From Micropterix aruncella (lineage: Eukaryota > Arthropoda > Insecta > Lepidoptera > Micropterigidae), in contig OX155957.1 in assembly GCA_944548615.1 (NCBI GenBank), positions 808,275-872,274 on the forward strand: a stretch of 64,000 bases of DNA. The letters are read 5' to 3'. This document shows, one piece after another, positions 41,440-54,200 of the stretch. Position 1 is the stretch's first letter; every line of letters begins with the position of its first letter. A model generated the notes under the pieces. The model searched no databases. It was not told the origin of the DNA and saw nothing but the letters and a program-made list of their open reading frames with translations. Made by a program: the position numbers and the translations under genes.

Positions 41440-41605
41440 TATTGGTTAAATTTACTCACTTTCACCTTTCTTAATTTTTTCATTAGGCACATTTATAAAG
41501 AAGCGAAATTATTTACAATGGATAAAGTAAGTAGGAAAAAGAGGTATGCTCATGGGGAGAATATTGCTCAGCCACAGAATCAATTGAATCGGTCATTTGA
41601 AAATG
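41440..41605 (-). pseudogene. relic of the 3' flank of another transporter unit
   Basis: It resembles the A 3' flank (3285-3410) in the same orientation: GGCACATTTATAAA, AATTATTTACAA, GTAAGTAG, and CAGCCACAGAATCAATTGAAT versus CAGCCACAGGAGCAATTGATT. In the A unit the stop codon and exon 3 follow immediately. Here family H copy 4 and a retrotransposon follow instead. I infer the remains of a further tandem copy whose coding part is lost or displaced. Confidence 0.5.
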
Positions 41606-41624
41606 GCATCTGAAGCAAAAAAAA

Positions 41625-41720
41625 ACGTGTGGCACTCGGGGACTGCCGCGGTAAAGCTATTGCATAGCATTTTTAACAACTTATGCAATTATAATTATTT
41701 ACGTATTTTATTTTTTCTGA
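41625..41720. mobile_element. hairpin-bearing element (family H), copy 4, truncated
   Basis: It starts ACGTGTGGCACTCGGGG and matches copy 3 for about 95 bp. It then breaks into the (TTTA)n tail of the neighbouring retrotransposon. Confidence 0.8.
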
Positions 41721-41721
41721 T

Positions 41722-41758
<37 letters not shown>

Positions 41759-43375
41759 AGGGAAAACATACAGCGCTACAAAAAATATTACAATTACATT
41801 AAATACAATATTTCTGGCCGATGACATGCTTTCAACAATAGTTTTAGTTAGTTAAGTCTCCAATACGCACAGTGAATTCTGTGGGGGTTGGGAGGGGAAA
41901 AGGAAAGGAAAAGGAAGGAATGGGTGTTAATAGATTTTAAGTAATAATGTGCAGTACAAAAAATAAAAATTTGAAAAATTTGAAAAGTTAACCCTTGGAG
42001 TAAATGGGTATTTTCATGGATGCATCTGTCTCTTTTGCAGGATTTTCGGCGACATCGACCTTAAAGTACTATAACTACGAAACTACTACACCAATCATAA
42101 AAAGAACAACTGCACAATGATTGCATTGAAATTTCGAATATAGAATATTAAAATATCATTTTGTAAAACAATTAGATAATTATGAATAAATATGAGAACG
42201 TCGAAGAAGTGAAAAAAACGCGGAACCAGATCTGGTCGTATCATACTCAACGGATAATTGTTTCAGAACCAGATTTGGTCGTATCATACTCAAGGGGTTA
42301 AGAAAATTAAGAAAAAATTACTCCATCATATAAACCTATCATATACAGTTAAAGAACAGCGAACGAAAAACCAAGTAGTCCCTAAGACGATAGTATCCCA
42401 TGAGAAATGTCTATGTCGCATTTTCGATTAATTTTAAGTATATGCTTTGCTTAAATTTATTCTCTTTCATGTTAAATAGGTCGATATTCTGGAAACGATT
42501 ATCGTAAGTTGACATTAAGCGGTACATGATGGAATTCTGGGCATACCTAGTACGGACGCGCGGGACTTCGAAGGTACGGGGAAAGCGAGCCACGCGTGGT
42601 GGAACGTGAAAAGATAGATTATGTATGAAATACGGGTTGTCCACGTTGTTATGGATAACTTTGTGTAATAATACCATGTCTGCCGTGGTACGGCGGTTCT
42701 CCAATGATGTAATATTGAAGTTATTCATCCTCTCCTCGTACGTGGTTAGTCCCAAGCATTGACGGTAGTTTAATTGTCTCATAAATCGTTTTTGGACGCT
42801 TTCTATTCTCTCCTTACATACATGATATTGCGGATTCCAGATCGGAGATGCAAACTCTAATACGCTTCGGATGTATGCAAAATAAAGGGTTTTGAATACA
42901 GTCGGGTCAGAGAACGACTTAGAGACCCTACTAATGAAGCCCAAGGTTTTTAACGCTTTACTGACAATACCTTGTATGTGTTCGTCAAATGTCAATCGGT
43001 GATCGAGTTGAACGCCAAGGTCGCGAATGCTCAGCGCGTTGGGAATCGGATCATGGTTGATAAAATACTGAAAATGCAAATTAATTTTTTTACGGCTGAA
43101 CGTAATTTGATTGCATTTCAAAGCGTTGAGAGAGAGTCTGTTTCTTTCGCAGTACTCAAACAACCTATTAATGTCATCCTGGATAAGGTGGCAATCGGTG
43201 ATGCTTTCAACCTGGGCGTAAATTTTAAGGTCATCCGCGTATAGTATATAGGGCCCATTTTTAAAGCATGATCCAATATCGTGTAAATACGCGTTGAAGA
43301 GCAGAGGACCTAGGTGAGAACCCTACGGGACTCCAGAGGGTATGGATGTGTAGTTGGATCGGAAACCGCGCTCCG
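41715..43375 (-). pseudogene. non-LTR retrotransposon, reverse transcriptase palm to 3' end
   Basis: On the minus strand: IPSGVP-stop-GSHLGPLL at about 43350-43310 (the Gln codon of GVPQGS is TAG), YILYADDLKIYAQVESITD (catalytic YADD, about 43250), FEYCERNRLSLNALKCNQIT, then a long open frame to a stop at 42411. That frame includes YFAYIRSVLEFASPIWNPQY and TFEVPRVRTRYAQNSIMYRL. The 3'UTR ends in (AAAT)n at 41715-41756. The type is jockey/CR1-like. A sister fragment is at 49990-50843. Confidence 0.85.
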
Positions 43376-43406
43376 CGCGGTGATATCAGATAACAGCGCT
43401 CTAACT

Positions 43407-43737
43407 TGCGGTGTCAACTACAACGGGCGAGCCCGTCACCACAGGACGTTTTAACGATTTTTCGTTCTGTCGCCCTGCAGTGAACGTAGAAGACTTTGGA
43501 CAGAACAATCCAACGTCTAGCTACGCCACAACCCGCAAGAAGCCAACGCCTTTACCGCGAGATAGCCAGTGTTACCTGGCGGGCCGACACTCTCGCCCTT
43601 GCTTCCAATTGTGACCAGATTTCTCCGGTCTCTCGATTCGTTCCGAGTTCGAGGTCGCTTGCGCGGTCCTCTCCCTTACGAAGCGGTGAAACGGTGTGCA
43701 CCGAATCTATATGGCTTCCAACGAGGGGACTGCTCAA
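43407..43737 (-). mobile_element. family X retroposed repeat, copy 4 (truncated)
   Basis: It begins GTCAACTACAACGGGCGAGC and aligns with the distal half of copies 1-3, including the TACGAAGCGGTGAAACGGTG region. The proximal part is missing. Confidence 0.7.
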
Positions 43738-44519
43738 CGGTCAACAGCACAAACACGAAATTCTGTATAGCATTCAATTAATACCCCGTTCTACGTTTCA
43801 CTATGATATGGTTGCTGCACCCAGGGTTGGCTCGGGGTAGAGCATTCCAAAATAAAACCTTGCAACACACTGCCCCTTGATGGACAATACAGTGAAATAT
43901 AAATGTAACTTCAGATCCAGACTCTTGCAATTTGCTTTTGTTCTTTCCGACTAAACCTTTATTATGGCAGCACATGTTTTCAGCATCGTCCGTGGTGTTG
44001 CCCATTAAAACATCCTAGCTCAAATAGGAGTTTGGCATGAAATAGGAGTTTGGTCCAAGTGGTAAAATAAATCCTATCTTGGTGTGGGGACACCAAAAAG
44101 GGGTTTTGAGACACATTTTTAACATCCCCCTTTGAGACCCATTTTTAATAGCTCCTCATAAACAGAAAAGCTTTCGGCATTCCTTCGTACACATATAACC
44201 AATTATCCCTATAGAACCGAAATCTTTGGTGCTTCGGGTGCAAGTTCTAACAGAGAAACTAACGTTTTCCAACTTTTTTTCTTTTCCAGGAATACCTCCT
44301 TCGCGATAGCTAAGACTCTTTTTTACAAGATCACTGTCGATAAATGGGCGACAATGCTTTGCTATTATCTCTTCTACTTTGTAGATGGACGAACAGCTGA
44401 TTCGCTTATATCTGTCACAACTTGAAAGCTGTTCTGATTTTCAGTGACGATTTCAATTTCGATTTGATTTTTCGAGTTCCCCCCTAGGATACACAAATTT
44501 AGTTTTATGCTCTTTATTA
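43738..44519. other. intergenic, no gene recognised
   Basis: It includes GAAATAGGAGTTTGG in tandem (44015-44055) and a duplicated GAGAC(A/C)CATTTTTAA motif (44108-44150). I see nothing codable. Confidence 0.35.
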
Positions 44520-44735
44520 TAATGCCACTTCAGGTCTTCTCTCAACCCCACAAACTCTCCCGGACCCTAAATACTCGACCCCCTTTCCAACACCCTTCCT
44601 ACAGCCCCCCTAATACCAATCACACCGACCTTAACCCCCTTCCACCCCCCTCCCCCTCCTCCTTCCCACAACCCTTCCACCCAACGCTACACCCCAACTT
44701 TCCCCCTTTTCTCCCTAACCCCCCCCCCCTAAACC
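44520..44735 (+). repeat. C-rich strand-biased tract
   Basis: About 215 bp is dominated by C-runs on the plus strand with very few G. The minus strand has several runs of four or more G and could form G-quadruplexes. Confidence 0.75.
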
Positions 44736-44959
44736 CCTTTTGCATCGTAAGCACTTAGGTATCTATTAAATCACTCTAGAAAAGGCGGGACAGGCCCACG
44801 AAAGAAAAAGAATATCGGAAGAAGTAGATATTTTCGTCCGGAACTTTTGAATATGGCGGGGTAGATGAGGTGAAAAGCCAAAATATTTTGTATCCTATTC
44901 GTATGTATTGTTTTTTTTCAAACCGTTTGAAGATGATGGCCGTTTTATTGTGCAAATCT

Positions 44960-45145
44960 AGAGAAGGGACAAATTATCGGCTAGTTAGATGTGCTATTGG
45001 CAGGAAAGGTCATATAAGATGTGTTAAACCACCTTATATTAATTATTAAATAATTAATATAATTATTATAAGAAGCAAAAGTTATCAATGAACTGTATAC
45101 CTAATCATAAGTATCTCAATAAATAAATAAAATAAATTGTGTGCA
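44960..45145 (+). pseudogene. non-LTR retrotransposon 3'UTR end
   Basis: It matches the inverted 3'UTR at 13560-13720 (GATGTGCTATTGGCAG, AATTATTAAATAATTAATAT, GAACTGTATACCTAAT) and ends in (AAATAAAT)n. Confidence 0.7.
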
Positions 45146-45247
45146 TTCGGCTGATTAAGAGAATATATTTTTTTTAAAAATGGACTTAATACAATGCAAA
45201 TTATACGATTATAGATATTATAGGTATACTGTTATATAATTTATATT

Positions 45248-48200
45248 CTAGCGAGGTACATATTTGATCCAAGTTCCGTTCTCCCCTTTCACATCGAACG
45301 TATTAGCCGCTAGTTTGAGTGGTATCTGAGTTTTGCTACAAGCTTCAAATCTGAACTTCTTCATTAAATGATACAACACCAGCTTCACCACGAGGAGCGC
45401 CAATCGAGAACCTGAAAATAAACAGTTTTTTTTATTTATTCATAAAATATTTAATTTACAATAACGGCGGTCTTATACCGATGCAAATTCGGGGACCGTT
45501 TCCAAACGGCATAAAAGTGAAAGGATGAATATTTTTCTTATTCTCTTCCGAAAATCTTTCAGGGTCGAATTTTTCGGGATTCGGCCAATACGCAGGATCG
45601 TTCTGGATGCTAAATATCGGGATCCATATCAACTCGCCGGATTTTATCTGTTATAAAAACAATTTTACAGAAATTAAAAATTAAATTAAATTGAAAAGTT
45701 ATAAAATACCATATTATAATAGTCCGACCAAGTCCGCTAGACTATTGCTTCTCTCCTGACACATTACGATGGCTCTAGAGGACGTTAGTGATTTCGCGTG
45801 TTAAGTCCGCTCTACACTTAGTCCGCGAATCGCGCGCGGCTTCATGGCGCGAACTCACCGCGAGTTGGATTCAGGCCCTCAGAAAATTATTGTCTATGGA
45901 ACTTAAAAATATACTACTTGCCTAAAATTATACTACGTTTCGTTTATTGCCGATTCTGTGTTGAATTAAAACAAAATTGCATTCGTTTTTTAATCAAAAT
46001 TGCATATATTCAAAATATTTACAATTTTAAATATTAGATACAAGTACAATTACAAATATTTACAATTACATCTCCTCTTTCAACGCGTTTCTTCTTTGGT
46101 GTTGAAACACCAGCCTTTCCTTCGTCCTCGCTTTCACTCATCATTAAAAATTACGACCACAAAATATATTTTCAAAATTGTCAAAGCATAAGAAACAACA
46201 ATGTATACACACACACTCAAATAATGTCCTTTATCTGACGAAAATGTTGAAATCTCTTTCAAATTTCGTCAAACTTCAAATATTCGTGCGAGCTTGCGGC
46301 TTGCAGTAGTGATGGGTGTGATCACGAATAGCAATAACAATAACGTGTGATATTTGCAATCACGAAGAACGCGTTACGAGAATTTGAAAGAACATGCTAT
46401 TTGAATCACGGCTACGAACAGCACCGCGTTGCCATCACTCGGCGCCGCTACGACGCGACCGATCACGCGTGATTATATGATCAGTGATTGGCCGTTCTCA
46501 CTGAACGCCGTCGAACGACCGCGCGGCGCGCCACTGAACGATGATCGGTGAATTGAACCGTTCATTTGGTTTCGTTCATTCTTGATGTGATCGGCGATCA
46601 GTGGATCAGTGATTTGCCGTTCGTTCTGGGCGAACGCCCGCGCCGGCTGGACGATGACTGATGAGTGGCGCGTTCATTTCGTACGTAACGTGAATTTGGA
46701 CACTGTTGTCGCATGAATTTGGACACTGTTATCGCTCGTGTCGTAATCGTTCGTGTAAATGAGTTTGCTCATGATTTGTTAAAGCAATAAAATAACATTA
46801 TTTCAGAAAGACGAACTCGGCTTAGCACCAAAAGAGCAAGAGAGATAATCTTTCTGAACGCTAATTCTTCTAATTACTAATAAATATTAAGCAAATATAA
46901 TGCGCGTTTCTGTTATCAGTTATCACATTGACGAAACTTTGTTACTTAACGTTTCACAGTACATTTCAGTACAATCACGAAAATCACGAGTAGCAGTTAT
47001 TATCACGCGTGAAAAAATACCAGTAACGTGATTGTTGCGTGATTTAAAATTGAGAATCACGCCCATCACTAGCTTGCAGTAATTCGCAGGAAGGTGGTAC
47101 TCGAAAATATTGCTATGCCATATCAATTATCATTGCCTATCGCACACGCATACATAAAATACACCCATACTATGACAAGAATAGTAAAACATTACGAGGG
47201 GAATTCCAGAGCTTGTCATTGCCCGATTCGATGTTTCCATACAGACAGAAATTCCTTTGTAGGGTTATAATAATAAAAAGCAAAATGTTTCAACTAATAA
47301 AACAAGCCGGTCGACCCGAAGGCAAAATTATGGTATTTTCGTGTAGTATACTGGCATTACGATACTACATACTACACATTATGAAATTATGGTACAAATA
47401 GTATAATTTTACTACGAAATCCAACCCTGCCGCGAACTCGCACAAAGCTCCACACTCGCAATGGTTCGCGGTAGATTCACATTACAGTTCGCGCGTTTGA
47501 ACGTCAAATTAGCTTCAGGCGACGATGTATGTAAATTTCGAAAATTACATTTTTTGGCAATTTTTGAACCGTCATACTGAAATAACTGATGATGGTAGCC
47601 AACTGAAAAAAAATATCGTAATTCACGGTATCTTTCTTAAGTACATAGCTATTTCAGATTTTTTAAAAAGGATTGGAAAATTGAGAAAAATAAATAAACC
47701 TGGGAGCTATATTGGAAATTTTCATTTTAGAGCATTTTTTGAACCCTGCCTCACTCTAAACTGCACGATCAACAAACTCAAAAAAAATACTACGGCATTT
47801 TAACATGAGTTGTAAAGTTTAATGCTATCGCACAAATAAAAAAAAAAGTTTTTCTTGTTAATAAAAAAATATATAAAAAGTGTAAGTTCATCCATATTCC
47901 CTGTTAAATACTTATTACTTATTACTGTCTGTTTTTTTTTTCAAGTTTGTTTTTTTTACAAAAACTATGTACAATAAACGATTATTTTTTTCAAATAAAA
48001 TATCAGTATATTTTAAAAATAATATTTTGCAGAGCCCGTTTATATTATTTTTGTCATACAATGAGATGAGCGCGCTCTTCTCGCGACGACGCGCTGGCAT
48101 TCAAAATGCCGCAAGCGACATTGGGTCAATATGGTTCTTATGTGGGGATCAGTTACTGATTCAAATGGCATAACAGCCAACCTTTTATAGTGAAATGTTA

Positions 48201-51200
48201 TTGGCTCTTAGAAACGTGGTTCATTTCGGCGTCGGTGCGTTCGCGACGCTCTGTTTCATGACTTATTATTACCAAATTGACATTTCGTTAAATGGATCGG
48301 AGATGTGAAAGTAAAAAAATATCGGTTTTAGATGGCTATTTCACCGTGTAAATGAAAGAGGTTTAAAAACATGATAAATCATATGTTGAAAAATAGAAAC
48401 ACATAATAAGTAAAATAATATTTAATATTGATTTATTTATTTATTTCTTTTTTTTTGTATTTACAATATTACTTTTTTTTAATAAAAAGTGTTCATTTAT
48501 TTGATAACAATGTTTCTTTATGTATAAAATCAAAAAAAAATACATATCGGTAGGATTTGAACCTACGTGCGAGTTTAAAACAAGTGCGCCACTTCAGCTT
48601 GCTTCCCGCGAGTCAAAATGTGTGTATATAAGGGGACAGTAAATAATGCCAATACATTTGCGTTAGAGCTATATGGCAGAGCTATACACCATGTATAAAT
48701 ATAATATACAATTAGGCTACGATTCTGACCGTTCTAATATAGAAAACCGTCAGATAGGCAGAATTGTAATTCAAAAAACAAAACGTAGGTATCTACTTTT
48801 TAAAAGCTTTTATTCAACTTGTAATGTCTGTGAAAAAAAAATCTAAAAATGCGAAGAAATATTACATCAGCAATAGCTTACAATAAATGTCAAAACTTTT
48901 CAATTGATGAGAAAATTGATTGCCTGTATAATGACATTTTGAACGCCCCAAAAGATGCATTTGGAAACCATGATAAATGTAGAAGTTTTTAAAATTGTTT
49001 GTCGGAAAATGAAACACTGAATGCAATGAGTTGTTTGATGGGTGACATTATTTGGGAAAGAATACGTTAAATAACTTAAAACGTAGGTAGCAATACATGC
49101 AAGAAGCCTAATTCATGATGTAGATAGTAATGTTCTCGAAAGGTTTAACGGCATCATTGCAAAATTTATTGGTGGTAAGAGGACAAATTACATCCAAAAG
49201 CAGTCTTACCAAGCGCGATGTAATGCGGCAGTTATATCATTTAATACAAAACAGCCACTGTCAAGATTACATTAAAAATATATAGGCAAAAGTCCCTCTG
49301 GCAGGATATCAAAAGTGGAATAAAGAAGACAGAGGCATTTAAGTAAATCCATTCTTTATAAAAGAAATAAAAGCAGAAAGTTTTTTTGAAAAAAAACAAT
49401 AATTCGCATTATGGAGAACATTGCAACCAACCCGATGTTCCATCAGAAATATTCGAAAAAAGCAAAGCTCTGTTATTTCAAGAATTGGAAAATAGAAAAA
49501 TGATCGATTGCGAATTGAAAAACTTACGGTTATTCAAGGTGAAAGCAGCGAGTGGTTGGAATTACGAAGACAAAATTAAATGGTAACTGCGTCTAACTTT
49601 GGCAAAATTGTCAATAGTTAACAACACACAAAATGCGCCAATTTAGTTAAATCCATGACTGAAAATGGGATTTGAGCAACGTAGCATCAATTTGCCATGG
49701 AAAAGAAAATGAAACAACTGCACTAGAATGAAAAATATGTCTAGAAAAAGTGGCAATTCAGCAATGTGGATTATTCATTGACCCTAAATTTCCATTTTTG
49801 GGAGCTTCTCCAGATGGAATATCTGATGATTATATTTTTGAAGTCAAATTTCTCATTACAGCGCATAGAATCGGGTTAACGAAAGCGACAAGAAAAAGAA
49901 AAGTGACATTTTGGAAACAGAAAGATGGAAAACTTGAAATCAGCATCAAACATCACTGGTACGTTCAAGTTCAAGGACAGGTCCATATATGTATAATTTC
50001 TTTTTATTTATTTATTTTTTATTTTATTTCTGGAAAAATACAGCGCATACAATATACATACGTGTGCATAAATGTAGAAAAAAAAGAAAAACATTACGCC
50101 GATAATCGTTTATTACACATTTGGATTTCAGCATATTACACTTAAAAATTAATTATAAAATAAACAAAGTTCATATTAAATATAAAAATTATATAGAAAA
50201 CCGATGGGAGAGGTAGGGAATTGGAAGTGATTAGGAAGAAGGAGTTAGACGATGGTATGTGTATATGTATATAGATATAAATAAAGATATAGATAGGTCG
50301 TATAGTGGATATATAGATACAGATATTTATTGATGTTTATAGGTATTTATAGATATATAACAAATATTAATAGATATTTATAAATATTTGTGGTAGCTAC
50401 TGATATGTTGTATAGAAAGTATATAACTAATTACTATAGGTATTAACAAGCTCGTTAGGTGCAATTGATTTGAATAATTCTTTAACGAACGTCGGTTGGT
50501 TGAGGTTGAAAATGTCGATGGTGGAGAAACAAGAGTCGTACGTGCATATCAGCCCATAAGCGATGGAATGTTTCCCGTAGTTGGTATTGGCACGAGAGAC
50601 CTCAAACGTGCGTGAATTGCGAATTAATCGCTGAGGAACGAAAAAACGTAAGTTTTCAACAAGGTATGAACTATCTGGGGTATTATGGATAACTTTAAAG
50701 AAAGTGTGCTGGAAAGAAACTGTAACTGGAACGATAGATATAACTGGAAAGAAAGTGTGCCTATTTACATTTTGGTCTGGTAAAAACGATCTCCTCAAAA
50801 CCGAATATATACAGACGGATGATTTGATTTGGACAAATGTCATGGAAAAAAACTTGTTTGTTTTTATATGGACTGTGTATTACCTGAAATTATCGATCCA
50901 GGAGTATGAAGGAATATGGATTTAAGGGAGCCTGAATACATTTTGAAAGAAGCAAATAAAAGAAACGACACGATAAAACGAAAGAAATCGGTTCCTCTCC
51001 CTTCTCCAACGCTTAAGCGGTAGTTAGTTTTCAGTGATTCCATCACAAGGTGAGCAAAGAACTCACAGAGAATGTACTTGCCAATAACACTCCAAAGCAA
51101 AGCACAAGCAATATAGAGCCACCGAAAAGTACACGATATTCCAAATCTGTGCTGAGTACAGATCTAATTAATAATGATGAACAGGCTTTTGAAAATGTAT

Positions 51201-54200
51201 TATCATTTGATGAATTTTAATTACAAAAGTCGGCGCACCACTACAAAGCGACACTGTCAAGGCTACAAAAAGGAAGTCTCGAATGTACTGAGCAATTTTA
51301 AATGTATTTATTCGTCTCTTTACATTTAATATGTATGTATCTACTCAGAAATAACAGACTACTTTGCCAACCAGAAATGTCGTCATGATTTTTTGTCTTA
51401 ATGATTTTATATGTTCATTATTAATTATTTATTTTTAATGATGTGTATTTCTTTAAAGTTTAAAATGATGTGCTTACAGTATCTAAAAATAAATTATATT
51501 ACTTTTTAATTAAATAATTATTAAATGATAATGTACAAGGCGATAGGTGTCATTATGTCCTCCTCAAAGAACCACGAATAAATAGTTCGATGCACAATGT
51601 TGTTTTTTAATTCGATGTTAAATGTTTTTTTTTACCAAAAAATACTATCAAAAACTGTCACTATCACTATCAAAAAAATGCTTAAGCGGAACATGAATTG
51701 CGATTTATGTCATTTAAAAGCCATTGGACAACTTTAATCAAAACAATTAAAGGCATTTCTCCAATTGTCATATGTCACTAATAAGGGGGGCTAATAGGCC
51801 CTTGCTGAGTTGGCCACGAAGACCCATACTGTTCAGGGCTGGTCACAATCGCGGGTCAACACCCATCCGGCGGCCTCCACGTATGAAGTGCGAGCCGGTA
51901 CAGGACTCTGGCCGTAGGCCTAGTTTCCACTACGACTCAACTTTCTGGCACTCCTGGATGAGACCATCCAGGAGTGCGCAGACGCGCACCGTGCGGTGTA
52001 AGCCAATCTATTGTGCACTCTGACTAACAGTCGGTGGAGTCTGGAAGAAGTACTGTTTCCTATAGAGCGGGGGTGGTTGCGGACCTTACGGCGACTGCTC
52101 TTGAAACGACCATCGGCTACCCGATCCTGGGTGAACAGCCGGGCAAAGGATGCCGTGGTCCGCGATAGATTCGGTATACACCCTTTCACAGCTTCGTAAG
52201 GGAGAGGACCGTGCAAGCGACCTCGAACTCGTAACCAATCGAGAGACCGGAGTAATCTGGTCGCAATTGGAAGTAAGGGCGTGAGTGTAAGCCCGTTAGG
52301 TAACACACCTGGTTATTTCGCGGTTAAGGCGTTGGCCTCTTACGGGCATGTGACGGTGGACTGTTTTGTCCAAGTCTTTTGCGCTCACTTCGCGGGAGAT
52401 AGAACGACTAATCGTTAAAACTTCCTGAGGTGACGGGTTCGCCCGTTGTAGTTGACAACTCTATTTGTCGCTAATAAAAATGTCAAAAATTGAGATTTTG
52501 ACATCTTTTAATTAGTGACAGGTTCTCAATAGTTTTCCAGGGGCTTGCAAATGACGCAAGTGAAATTTCACTGTAAGATATGGCTTCTGACAATTTTTGA
52601 CAGTGAGAGTTTGGTTTAACAGTTGACGGCCAAAATCTAATGGGCGCATTTCAGCGTGAGACTTTCCCTATACACCAAATTTCAACTCAATCGGTTCAAT
52701 GGCTCGGCAGTTATCGTGAGAGATTGCATGGATATATCCGTCGTTCTCTAAACATTTTTTCCGCTCTATCGCAATACTTTCCCTACCAGTGGTAGCCGAA
52801 ATAGTAATGTAATGTTCAAGTTTAGATTATGATAAAGCGTAACCTTCTATACCAGCGTAGGTACATGACACTTGTATAATCCCAAAATATAAATCCATTT
52901 GCAATAGTGTATACCTAGTGTGAAATGTTCCAGACATCGACACGGGTGAATATCACTGCGCAGAGTCAAAATAATTATTACCTGCCCCGTCGCGAAGGGA
53001 AGGGGTAAGTAGGCGGGGCCTAAAAACTCAGATACGGTTTATTTTTTATGTAGTACGTCGCCTTCAACTGCGTCCCTCATGTTGTGCGCATAGCGCACTA
53101 TAATTATGAATATATTCAAAGTAAAAACATAATTATGTCATCCATTCATTATTTAATTTTCAAACCAATTAAGCTTTTTTCAAGTACGATTTTTAACTTT
53201 ACTTTTGTAATTTCTGTAACAAGATAGCAAGGGATTCCCTTTTTTTTTCAAAATATATGTATTTTTTTTTTATTCAGAGTAAAAATACATTTTTAAAATA
53301 TTAAAATCTCGCCAAACTGGTATACAGTTTGTTGGCGAGACAAACTCTTATTTTTCTAGTCTTACACTTCTAATTTTGTGATACAAAAAGACATTAATAA
53401 TATAAAAAACAATGCACAGCAGCATTACTACTGGTCTTACTACAGGCTTGAATTAGGCCAGTATTACTACAAGCTTAAATTATAGAAACGTATAACAAAT
53501 TTACTTATGACGACTAATTTCACTATAAACGTCCAACAGGTAGCTTTTTAATCTCTTTTTAAACATCTGTTTGCTCACGCTTACACAGTCTTCCTCAGAT
53601 ACAAGTATTAAAGATTCTTGGAATGAGGTACTTTAACGTCCTTTCACCATTGCAGTTGTTCGCTCTTGGTTCTCCAAACATTTACGGAATTTTTCTCTAA
53701 CATACCTATCGTACTGTATTGGTATTTTAAATTCTGAATTTCTAAAATGCTCCAATATCTACATGTTTTTTCATCGTGGCGCTAATGACACGTCGTGATT
53801 TTTATATTTTTTCATATAATCCTTACGATTTACATCCCAAAAAACGTTTTCGGTTTAGCAGTATTCAAGAAATTGCATCTAAAATTGATTCATCCAGTTT
53901 ACGGTAATTTTGTAGGAAATTTCAGCAATATATTAATTAGGAACAGACACGACTACACACCGACGCTGCCGTCAGTCAACTGAGCGGCGCGCGAGACTAT
54001 GCGTATTCGCACTAAGTTCGCGCTTTGCGGTCTTTTTATCGCGGCACAGAAAACCGACAAAAATCGCCGAACTGGGCGCGAAGAATGTGCGAGGCCGCGA
54101 AAAACATGCGAAACGGTTCCACACTACGCGTTCGCGCCCCTTCGCGGCTTCGCGCGCGATTAGCGGACTAAGTGTAGAGCGGGCATTACGAAAATGACGA

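Noticed and set aside
51920..52306. 128-residue minus-strand frame
   Set aside because: Lies within family X copy 2 and is not conserved in copies 1 and 3.
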